Below are positions 14,501-24,728 of a DNA stretch of 64,000 bases, piece by piece. Where the stretch lies: NCBI GenBank assembly GCA_001949185.1, contig BDGG01000015.1, forward strand, positions 786,314-850,313, in the 5' to 3' direction. Position 1 is the stretch's first letter; each line of letters opens with the position of its first letter. Under the pieces are notes generated by a model, which saw nothing but the letters and a program-made list of their open reading frames with translations, did not search any database and was not told where the DNA came from. Position numbers and translations under genes: made by a program. The DNA is from Ramazzottius varieornatus (Eukaryota > Tardigrada > Eutardigrada > Parachela > Ramazzottiidae).

Positions 14501-17500
14501 GCGGTCCACGTTGTCGGTGTTATTGGCTAGAATCGTGCGCTACTTGGAAGAAACGACCTTGTCCAGTTTGGTTGTTTTCTTAAGTGACGCACGTTTCTGG
14601 TGTGGGTGGCTGGAATTGTCCGTCACTTGGAAAGATGGACAAGATTGTATTGCCAAGTGGCGCACGTTCCTAGTGGTATTGGCTGAAAGCGTGCGCCCCA
14701 TAGAAAACCGATCTTACAGACTTTCTTTGGCGAGCATTCAATTTGTTCTGTTTGCATACCTTGATGTGGGTTTTGTCAGCTAGGACGAAGAGCGTGCTCT
14801 TCAATTCCATCACCATATGGGACAGCGACGCTCCATCCAGGTCCGAGTAGTTATCTCCGCCCGACCCAGAGGAGACGGTTAACTCTGACGTCCCGCTGCC
14901 GGCATACATCAGACTGCTGCCCCTATCACTGGGGAAAAGCATGGCGCTGCTGCGTTTACTAACGGTCCCCTTACCCGAGCCGGTCCTCAGTGTCTGCACC
15001 GCCCTGTTCCACGGGGTGATGCTGATGGAACTGGGCTGCTTCCTGCTGGAGTCGGGTGTGTGGAGTGCGTAGGAGTTGGTGCTGCCGTTGAGCATGGCCG
15101 AGCTGGTGGACGGGCGACGCGTCATGGCGTTGGCCGTGGTGCGGACAATGGCTGACAGGTACTTCTCAAAGTCGGCTTGCGAACTGACGTAGGCCGTTTC
15201 TACTTGTGTACCAGTGGGGATAGTCATCAGGGAACCGGCAGCCGACATGCCGGAACTCTTGAAGACGGAGGACATGCGCGTCGTCTGGTAGCTGCCCGAA
15301 CGAATCAGGACGGCTTTCGAACGAGCATGCTGCCATGTCACAGCCGGAAATCTAAAAAGAACGCCGTAATATCTTCAAACAACAGAAAACCATGGGAAAA
15401 GTCCGACGGAAACCTGGGAACGCTGACAGAATTCACAACACGGTTATTAGAGGCTAACAGAATTGTCGTGCGGAAAGTCATATGGGCAGCGACAAAATTG
15501 TGACATTTTTCTACGTTATTCCGATAAAGTGGTTCCAACATAAAGTAGCTGGAAACTGCCTCTTACCGGTTTTCACGGAAGTGCCGAGCAAGCGAGCGGA
15601 TATTATCGTCCGACAAGAAGTTGGGAACGACCAGCAGAGCTGGGTATGTTGGGCAGACTTTATAGTTGATATTGACTTGTGACAGTCTGAATTGGTCCAC
15701 TCTGCAAAGCTACCACAATTGCCCGAATTTCTCCCACTTTGTCTTGAAGTGAACCATACCGTTTCGCCATGTTGGAGCCAGCAGCGATCAGGCCAATCCG
15801 TCTGTAGTCTTTGATGTAGCTTCTTTCAATGATGCGTTCGAACGACTGCTGTTCCCTGCCATTCGGTCCCAGTGTGTCGCTGTCGTCATCCGAACCTTCT
15901 TCTTCAAAGACCGGCCTGGGTCTTCCGTCAGGACCAGCCAGCGTCAACTGCATTCGGCGATCCGGTAGGGGAGTAGCTGGACTGTAGAATTTCATGTCTT
16001 TCTTCACTGAAGTCTTCGAAGTTTTGATACCTACATACAGAAGTAGATCAGAAACCGGCAAAAAAACAAAATTGGTTTTGCTAAGTGGCGCACGCTATCG
16101 GCCAACAACACTGCAAGTGTGCGCCACTCGGAAAACACTGAAGTCGAGTTTAATAAGCCGAACCACCAAACTTGGAAAATCAAAAATTAAGGATCAAAAT
16201 CTAATATGAATAATCATAAAGACCCGAACAAACAAATCCAGGGATTAATACAGCCGAAATCAACTGAAGAAAAAATAAAGTGACGGATAGATCCTATTTA
16301 CCTGCTGCGCGGGCTGTACGCTGTAGAGTCTTCTTGGCGAAGCCTTTGATGCCTGCCTTCTTGCCACTCTTGCCGGTGGCCGTGACGGTATGGGCGGACA
16401 GGCCATGGTTGAGGATCTCCATAACGTGAAGAGGGTATCGCATGCGTTCCAGAAGCTTGCGGAACTGCTCGATCAGCTCGCTGGTCACTTCCTCATCGAA
16501 GCCGACGCGCAGCAGCTGGAAGGTGGCTGAGCGCAGTTGAAGAGCTTCTGGCGAGAACTGGTCGACTTGGGTGATGTACTGCCCGGAGAGACGCTTCTCT
16601 TTCGTCAAGGAAGCCACCGGAAACGACCGCAGGATAACATAGTCGGACACTGCGAAAACAAAAGCGTTCCCGAATTTTGAAGAATCAATTTTGAAGTAGC
16701 TGGGACGTCGACAAGCGAATTAACCCAGATCCTTTTTTCCAAGTGGCACACACTCTCGACCATTAATAATGATAGCGTGCGCCGCTTGCGATAACGATAT
16801 TGTGTGAGATTCTCTTAGCCCTCTTTCCACGAAGTTTTCAAGAAAACATGGCACCACGGCCCTGTCTTCAAAATTTGTAGAAAAAGGTGATCAATCGCGA
16901 GCTACAAATTTCAACAATTTTTTTCGGGAATTCTGTCACACACAGCCGACGGACCAGCCAAATATTTCAGAGCTGCTGTTTTCAAAGGGGAAACGATAGT
17001 TGGTACCGTAAGAGTCGACGGGTGATCCCATGAAGATGACCCTATAGGTCGTCAAGAAGAGCGCGCCTTCACAGGGTAGCAAGCTCGGTCCCCCATGGAC
17101 ACCTCCCGTCCCTTCATCCCGTCCATCCAGCAGTAAATGACACCTCAAGCCATCAATGACCATTTCTTCACCCACTAACAGTTGCGGTTTGACCAATTTG
17201 GCCTTCTGTATGGGTTGCAGATGCTTACTCTCTTTCCATACCGCTTCCAGGCCCTCGATGTGCATGGCCACCACCCCTGGCACCATCTGATGCAACTGCC
17301 TGACATGTTCCTCCGTCACCAGACTCTCCCCGCAAACCTTATCCACAAACTTCATGACGAACTTAACCACGTGATTGTTGGTCTCTTTCTGCGTCTTGCC
17401 ATCGTCCTCCTGGAAGCCGCTCTCCTCCGAGCGGACACTGCCATTGTCACTTTCGGGGAAACTGTTGGCAAAGTTACTGTTACTGTCTCTGTCAGTGCCC

Positions 17501-20500
17501 ACAGAGTTTCTCCTGCGGACTCTGGAGGAGTTGATGTCGAGTGGCACTCGTAAGTAGACTATTCTGTTGGCGTAGTGTATGGCTTGACTGAAGACTGTGG
17601 ACTCTTCCCTGTCTATAAAGTCTTTCTGTTCGTTGGGACCGTTGTTCGGCCATGAACGTAACTGTTCAGCGGCAATATCTAGAGCTGTGGTGGACGTGAC
17701 TGTGTCGTTATGATGGTTTTTCCCACGTCTGAGTGGGGAAGACGTCAACATGGCTGGCCAGTATAGGGCCGTGATTTGATGTTGCACGTCTTTGTAGAAT
17801 GCCGACTCCCTAAAACAATAATTTCCCTTAGTTTGGGACCCAGGCAATCAAACTCGGCCAGATTATTTTTCCAAAGTGGCGCACGCGTTTAGCCCATAAC
17901 ACCGGAAACGTGCGTCACTTTGATAAAACATCAAACTCGGCCAGATTGTTTCCCCAAGTAGCGCATGTTTCCAGTTATACTGACTGGCAGCGTGCGTCAA
18001 TTGGGAAGGCAATCTTGTCGAGCTTGTTTGTCGAGTTTTCAGTTTTGAATCTAAACTTCTGAAAATGTAAAAAATATAATCTATGGTCAAGTGCGTTTGT
18101 TGTGAGTGTAAAGTACCAGAAGGCGAGGCTGCTCCAAATCTCGTGCTCTTGGACGCGGGTGTAGAGGAACTGGATGACGCCGGTGCACAGCTTGCGGCAG
18201 AAGGCGGTGATGAGAGGCAGAAAGGCAGCGGCGACCCCGTACTCGTCCAGAGTGCTGTCATCTTGCAGTGCGGCGTTGATCAGCTTGACAACCAGCTCGA
18301 ACTGCTGGTGATCCAGCATGGCGCGGTTAGACTGCACGCGGACAGACAGCTCGTTCGACAAAGCCAAACGTGCTGACGGCGACGCCAGCACTCTAATCAC
18401 AGCGGGCAAAAGCTACAATCACAAAAGTCCTACCGTAGGTGACTTCGGACGAAAGCCGAGCAGAAGTTCGGACCATTTCTATTGTCAATTTTGACACTTT
18501 CATTTGTAATAAAGCACAGGAAAAACACTGGTGTTGTAAAAAAACTATGCGACCATCCAACAAACGAACAACGAGCAAACAAGGTACCTTTTTGGCGTCG
18601 TTGATTCGACTGTCGAAAATGTAGTTGATGCAGTTGGACAGGACTTCCAGTCTCCTATTACTGTTGGCCGCCATGTTCCTCGACAGGGCCGTGCTGAAAG
18701 TGGCACATCCCAGCGGGATGACCACGTTGGGTGGCTGGCGTATGGACGGCCATTTGTTCAGCTCCAGTTGTTTGTTCAAGCCTTCTTGTAGAATGTCATC
18801 AACCTACATTCACCGAAACCAATCAGTCAGTCAACAAATCCAACACGCAAAAGTACACTGATGAATAACAGTACCATTCGGGCGTCTATCCATGGAAAGG
18901 GCGGAAGAGGTTTGGTCTGAGCCAACGTTGCAGCGGAAGGCTTGGGGTAGTTCCCAGAGAAGGGTGCTGCTGGAGGATTCTCATTGGAGAAGAGCCGACT
19001 GGCGATTTCTTTGCTTCGCTCAAAAGGATATCCCATCAGTGAAACCAGATCGTCAGGGTTCGGAGTCGATGAGCACACTTCGTGTTCGGCGTAAATCTGC
19101 AAATAAAACCAAGGTCAGAAGCGGAAGGCTTTCATTGTCTTCAAGCACCTGCATACAGAAGCACCTGCGCTGACAATAGCAAGCAGGTATGTAGGTACGT
19201 GAGAACACTGTCTCTCATGGCCGTGCACACAGTAGGGTCTGCAGAACCAGTGGCACACGAGTATGCAGATCGATGAATGAGATTCTAACACGACTAACCT
19301 CGTCGAACAGGGACTGTTTTCGGTAGGGTGATGCGTATTCATGGACGAAGCGTCCGAACGACATGGAGCTGACGACTTTCGAGACGAACTCGTCGCCGAC
19401 GAAGTTGCGCATTCCAAGAAACTGTGCTTTCTGGAAGGTTATGACTGGTTCGGGGTGGATACGGACCACCGTCAGGCAAGACCGGTAGCCCGCGAAGACA
19501 TCACAGAAGAACTGTAGCTGCACCGCTCGAAGTTCTTTATCGAGCATCTCCCTCCGGCTGGCCTCGGAAAAACTCCGGCGAGGTGTCGCCGAAGTCGAGT
19601 CCTCGGGAGGGAAGGCGTGATCACAGGTGAGCAATGTCGGATCCAAAACCTGGCAAAACAATTGAATAATTTATGGTTCTTGTATGTTTCATGAAAACAA
19701 TTTTGTCAAATTTACTTGCACGCTTCGTATCTGTAGAGAAATTTCAGCTTCACAATTTCTCCTCATGGTAAAGCGCTCTTATTACTCTCCCCAGAATTTA
19801 TTTGAGCTGTCAGCGGGAAACCAGTAAAAATAACTGATCTTCTCGACCAATTCTGGGTTTCAAAAATATTAAACAAAAATATGTTTTTCAAACTGAGCTT
19901 ACCCGTTTGAGGGAAGAGAGTGTGCGCGAGTAAATAGGTTCAGGTGCCAGCGAGACCGTGACACTTTCTGGGACGTCCACGCGACATCCGTCCAGATCAA
20001 CAAATATCACATCCAGCTGCGTCCACAAACGAACGCCCATTAATACAAATATTCACCCACATAACACACTTTTCGCCTTCTGTCGTATCATTTCATTTTA
20101 CCAAGTCGGCCACTTGTTCCCGTAGTGAAATGTGTATGCCCATTATAAACGGCGTAGGACTGTTCAACACTTCCAGTAACGGCGCGGGCAAGACAGGCAC
20201 ATAAACATGACTGCAAAGAAAATAATCGGATAGATGAAAGATATTCACTAGAAAGAATAATCCGATTTTTCAAAACATTCTCGAAATCGAGAAATAAATC
20301 GGGAGTTCGCAAACATATCGCCAAGTGGCGCACGCTTCCAGCCAATGACACCAACGACGTGCGCCACTTAAATGGAAGCAGTCTTATCAGGTTTTGTTAG
20401 CCGAGCTCTCAATTGTAAAAAAGCTCAAGTACCTGTATTTTAGGGGGTACATCATGGTGATTAAGGCATGACTAGCAGCTGCCAGTCGCAGGTAGCTAGA

Positions 20501-23500
20501 GGAAAGGAAGAGAATTTTGGTGTCGGTCAGGGCGGCACACAGCAGCAGCATGACGTTGCTGACGCCGATTTCGCGGCAGAAGGATGCCAGAGTATCCCTG
20601 GAAATGGGAAGACTAGAGGAGAGTGGCGGTTGAATGGCCTGGGAATCACCGGCGCCGATGCTGAAGCGCGTTTGCGGACCACCGGCGGGAGGAACCTGCA
20701 CGAAACCCAGCAGGTTGCCGATCAGCACCTCCAACCGGAAAGGAAGCTGGTCGGCGTAGACGGCAAATATCACCCCCAGACATTGCTAAAAACACAAAGA
20801 CACGCAAAATGGTTTAGTCACTTTCACCGTATATAAAAACTTACAAGGCTGTTTTATTAAACCACACTTTATTTTTTGTATTTTGATTTACTAAATTCCA
20901 GTGGTATGTTTCGGCCATTAACTTCAGTTTTCCGTGTCTACGTCAGTACGTCACTCCTATCAATACTAAACCGTTTTCGTACGAGGCATCCATATGCGAT
21001 ATGTCCACCCATCACAGAAATCAAACAACGTGAATTCGAGAACATACGAGGGAAAGGTTGTAAAGTTAGCCACCATACCGGGTTTGTAAAGTTAGCCGTC
21101 CAAGTTCGCCTGTTCTCTCCTTACTCCCAAACATTTATGGATAGATCATAGATAAAATAATGGGCTATCGAATGATCTTAGTCAACGAGAAGATTCGGAG
21201 AATCCAAGAGATCCGCAATTAAAAAAACGTTGAATCCCATGTAAAAAAGCGAAGACTGACAATCAAATGGTCAATCAACGATAGACGCTACAGCCGTGGC
21301 TAACTTTACAAACCCGGTATGGGGCGGCTAAGTTTACGACCTTTACCTCGACCGTTAGGTACGAGGTCTCTGAAACATCGTATGTGAATTTTTGAAATTA
21401 CCCTAAATGTGTCGAAGTATTCGTGTCTGGAAATGAGACAGAGGCTTTTGGGTGCGAAGAGGGTTTGGGGTGCCGCGGGAGTTGCCTCTTCGTCCTCGTC
21501 ATTTCCGCTGTTGAGTAACGGCGAGTAGGGTTCGGTGAACGTGAGGCAGGCGCAGTAGTGTCGGAAGGCGTCGATGTCAGTGAGGACTGAAATGAAGAAT
21601 TCCGGCACCTTTGGTGATTGGTACGTTCGCCATCCTTGCGGCTGGCAGAACTGCAACCAAGAAAAAACAAGACCCATCAACCCCTGGATCGGATGGCATA
21701 TGGCGGATCGGATGCCAGTGGTAAAAATAACCAGAAATTGATATTGGCATTCTCTGAAAGCATTACCATCTCGATGCCTTGATGGAAGGGTGTATCAGAC
21801 CAGTCATTTTCCGGAAATCTTTGGCGGACTTTTCCCGCTTCTGCAAAACAAGGAATAAAAAGTTCATGAACGCACACACTTCAAAATCAGGATCCCGCCA
21901 AACAAAAAAATCGACAAGATCGATTCTCCAGTGGCGCACGCTTCCAGCCAATAAGACCGAATACGTGAGCCACTTGACAGAGCAATCTTGTTGGATTGTT
22001 TACCGAGCTCGTATTTGATCTGTTCTTTACGCAGAACCCGAATTCAAATATTTTCTGATTATTTTTAAAGTTTTTTCGCATCATTTTTGGTGGTTCATTT
22101 TCGGGTTCTTTTCCGACGTTTCCAAGACTGATAGACTGTCATTAAATTACAGGACGAATTTGTAGGCATTTGGCTCTCGACATGGTTGTTTCAGCTCATA
22201 AAGCATGTCATCAAAATGGTAATTTAACGATGATTACCGACTCGTTTGTCCACCTATGGTATTTTCTTGAACGCTTACAACGATACTATGTGCTCGCATG
22301 TAATGTGTAAGGGCCGAACTTGTCGCCGTAACACTAACTTCCTGTCTGCGCATCATAAAGACGCGGCGAGCGAGCGTAACAATTTCTACGAGCCTGTAAC
22401 ACTGCACATCTTGAAGTGCGGCTTAAAAGGCAAAGATCATCGTAAATTTACAGCGAGTGCGGCGAAGTGGACACAGAAGCTACGCCAAAGCGCGATGGGA
22501 ATGATGGTTTGAAATCTCGACGACAGCCGATGCATGTCACACTTTTGACAATGATTAGCCCTGACAGAGGAGCGTCAAGCCTGTAGAAATCCCTCAAGAT
22601 GGCTCACTTAAGCCCACTTTGAGAAGAAGGGACAGGCGAAAGTTCAAAACGCGAAATCGATATAACGGATTATCATTCTCCACAATTCCTTTCCTGATGT
22701 GCTCTTTTTTTCTGAAGCTTTTGGGGCCAATGGGTTTCTAATTAGTCATGCCATGGCTCAAACTGGGTCTGAGAGTACCCATCGAAGCAGATAAATCAGT
22801 GGCGCCTAAAGGAACGACAAAAAACAGTCGAAAAGACCCACGAGTAGTCAAGCGCGAAGTGCGCCACTGAAGTAAAGTCTGCTCGCCTCTGCTGTCCAAT
22901 CGATCATGTAGCGTTTATTGTCTGAGCAATTTCCCCATTCTCCTTTTCACTGTTCGCTTCCGTCCGACTGAGCGTTGTTTGCTAGCTCAACTGGCACGAG
23001 ACCCCCATGTCGCGTACTCATACTTGACCGAGAACAACGACGCTAATAAACACACCACCCATTTTTGTCCTCGTTGCTGCCTACAACAATCAGAATCTGG
23101 TTGGGTGGATAAACAAAAATAATAAGAAATGTCGCCGCAAGACGCACGGAAGTGTACGACGTCTCATGGACAGGATTACAGGAGTAATACTGTCAGTTCC
23201 ATCACTCTTGGCGAGATGATCTATGGCCGGTCAGAGCAAGATCAGGCCAGCTACGAGACATTCCAGCTCGAGCTGTGCTTTGTAGGTAAAGTCAACATCG
23301 CCTTTTCAATCGACGTGTTTATTCAGCCCAGCTTGACTGCCAATCATCCCCGTGTATCAAATCCAGAATCAGAAGAAGCGTCCTCGTAGGTATGGAAAGC
23401 CTCCGGGAAGAATTCCAGAAGCGACGACGCCTTTTCTACCAATTTTCTACGAAGCAACCTCCAAAACACACTGATCAATCAATAAGACTTCAATTCATCT

Positions 23501-23807
23501 ATTACTTCAATTGATTGCCAATTTGGCCGGATCAATCGTCGGTCGCATGATCCTCTTTATAAAATGTATGCGCAAGATCTATCCGTCCGTTCGCTCTAGA
23601 ACCTTTCCTCAAATTTCTAAGGCTTTCACTGAACATAATACCCGGAAAGAAACTCGGGACTGACTATCTCAGCCAGCGCAGAAACTGGTTGCTTTGTAGC
23701 ATTAGTTGAGCTTGACCGGTTTGAAATAGAGCACAAACGTTCTTTCACTTACTTTCTTTCTCCTGGTCATATTCCACAACGACAAAATAATCCACGAGCC
23801 TGGACAT
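11570..23807 (-). CDS. Sbf: Sbf / MTMR5-MTMR13 family DENN-domain pseudophosphatase
   Basis: Twenty-one exons (23753-23807, 21767-21840, 21402-21650, 20433-20785, 20102-20210, 19903-20016, 19299-19649, 18875-19096, 18588-18803, 18117-18412, 17007-17809, 16302-16649, 15755-16030, 15567-15699, 14760-15351, 14244-14426, 13426-14004, 12604-13123, 12351-12530, 12061-12200, 11570-11785) join in phase to 2002 aa. Order: tripartite DENN domain from MSRLVDYFVVVEYD, the SBF2 region (AVLDHQQF-like AMLDHQQFELV), GRAM (FLTTYRVIFMGS), myotubularin-like phosphatase, C1 zinc finger, C-terminal PH ([20 protein letters not shown]). The active-site loop reads LALEDGWDATCQ: the CX5R cysteine and arginine are absent, so it is predicted catalytically dead, as in MTMR5/13. 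Family role: Rab GDP-GTP exchange through DENN, and partnering with active MTMR2-type phosphatases on endosomes. Exon 13 uses a weak GTTCAC donor. Many introns carry hairpin repeats. Confidence 0.95.
11858..11982. repeat. Hairpin repeat, 2 units (11858-11904, 11934-11982)
   Basis: Located in the last Sbf intron (11786-12060), preceded by a CTCGGCCAACAAACTGGACA flank. The centre of unit 2 reads CTTCCAACCAACAACAC. Confidence 0.85.
13195..13327. repeat. Hairpin repeat, 2 units (13195-13244, 13280-13327)
   Basis: In the Sbf intron 13124-13425. The outer flanks are visible on both sides: AACTCGACAAGATCGCTTTT at left and CTTGCCGAGTTTGTTTGCCG at right. This makes the whole element a longer imperfect inverted repeat enclosing two hairpins. 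Confidence 0.9.
14498..14700. repeat. Hairpin repeat, 3 units (14498-14545, 14581-14629, 14653-14700)
   Basis: Located in the Sbf intron 14427-14759, 83 and 72 bp apart, all in one centre orientation. Confidence 0.85.
16082..16130. repeat. Hairpin repeat, single unit
   Basis: TAAGTGGCGCACGCTATCGG ... GTGTGCGCCACTCGG, in Sbf intron 16031-16301. Confidence 0.85.
16740..16788. repeat. Hairpin repeat, single diverged unit
   Basis: CAAGTGGCACACACTCTCGA ... AGCGTGCGCCGCTTG, in Sbf intron 16650-17006. Confidence 0.8.
17872..18003. repeat. Hairpin repeat, 2 units (17872-17922, 17955-18003)
   Basis: In Sbf intron 17810-18116, spaced 83 bp, each preceded by AAACTCGGCCAGATT. Confidence 0.85.
20322..20370. 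repeat. Hairpin repeat, single unit
   Basis: Arms CAAGTGGCGCACG and CGTGCGCCACTTA are almost perfect; the centre is CTTCCAGCCAATGACACC. Located in Sbf intron 20211-20432. Confidence 0.9.
21046..21351. repeat. Second, unrelated MITE-like element with long terminal inverted repeats
   Basis: Left arm (about 21046-21098) and right arm (about 21296-21351) are inverted copies sharing the block ATACCGGGTTTGTAAAGTTA. The interior is about 200 bp with no coding capacity. It accounts for the unusual length of the Sbf intron 20786-21401. No obvious target-site duplication was confirmed. Confidence 0.75.
21928..21976. repeat. Hairpin repeat, single unit
   Basis: CAGTGGCGCACGCTTCCAGC ... ACGTGAGCCACTTG, preceded by TCGACAAGATCGATT. 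Located in Sbf intron 1. Confidence 0.85.
22797..22871. repeat. Long-centre variant of the hairpin repeat
   Basis: Arms TCAGTGGCGC and GTGCGCCACTGA bracket about 50 nt that do not match the usual centre. It lies in Sbf intron 1 (21841-23752). Confidence 0.55.
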
Positions 23808-24728
23808 GTGGACGCAAAGATGGGAGAAAGTAAGATTTGGTACCCAGTGATAAATCGATCAACATGATCGACGGAAACTGTAAGAAAATTGAGGCGCAAT
23901 ATTTTCTTGTTTTGGCAAGCTGACTGGACCAGCAACAGCGAGCAGGCAAAAGATTCGCCGTCAACCAGGCCGAAACACCTTGCGCAGTGCCAAAACGTCG
24001 ATGAGTCATAATTCCGTCCGTCTGTTCACGGTGGACCAATAATTTGTCCTGGTTTGGCAGGCCGAACTGTGAGTGAAGACGGATACGGATCCGTTTTATG
24101 CACTGCAGAATCCAGCCGAGCGCTCTGTGGCGGATGAATGTGCCGACGGGCTCAAAGTTCACGTGGTCGTTCCCAGTCTCGATATTTTTGAGAAGTGAGT
24201 CACGTGTGCCATCAGTCTGAGTCCGTTTGACAGCGGCTCGGAGCGGCACCGGCTGGAGAAATTATTTCAGTCTGCGGAACGGAGTTGGAACAAATTTTTC
24301 GTCAGTTTTTCGTTTGGAGAAAGTTTGTGTTTTTCATTCTTCTCGAGACTCGAGATTTCCTTGTTCTTACTGGTTAGCTTCAATCTCCCAGGTAATCACG
24401 AAACACCTCATGTGGGTTGTTCAGGTATCCTTGACATGTATGCCGTAAAAGCGCATTGTGAAGATTCACAGAGAGAATGATGCTTTGGTAAATGTCAGCA
24501 GCAGAGGGTTTCCAGGTGTTGAGCAGTTTTTGGCACGCAGTTGTGGTTTTTGTAGCCGTGTGATGGCTCCGTCGATAGTTTTGGAGCTGTGACAAACGCA
24601 AAGCAGCTTTGTCTAGCGTACTTCGGATTATTTCATGGAGTAAAACCTGGCCAGAGTGTGGATTTACCTCGTAACCTGTCAGAACCGAGTCTTGCATTGA
24701 TTGTTGATTGGTCAATCAGTTTGGCGAA
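23808..24728. other. Divergent Sbf/symplekin intergenic region
   Basis: About 0.9 kb separates the two ATGs, which face away from each other. A shared promoter is likely by position. No TATA box or clear motif stands out. One possible small minus-strand gene lies within it (24380-24697). Confidence 0.5.
24380..24697 (-). CDS. Possible small protein, unrecognised
   Basis: Uninterrupted 105-codon frame from an ATG 32 bp from the symplekin start codon and divergent from it. The product is predicted mostly helical, ending VFRDYLGD, with no domain I recognise. It could equally be a chance frame in the divergent promoter. No homology or splice evidence supports it. Confidence 0.25.
   Translation of the reverse strand: MQDSVLTGYEVNPHSGQVLLHEIIRSTLDKAALRLSQLQNYRRSHHTATKTTTACQKLLNTWKPSAADIYQSIILSVNLHNALLRHTCQGYLNNPHEVFRDYLGD

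Noticed and set aside
23767-24249. 160-codon minus-strand frame overlapping Sbf exon 1
   Set aside because: It is in a different frame from the well-supported MSRLVDYF exon and shows no domain; best read as 5' UTR/promoter DNA.
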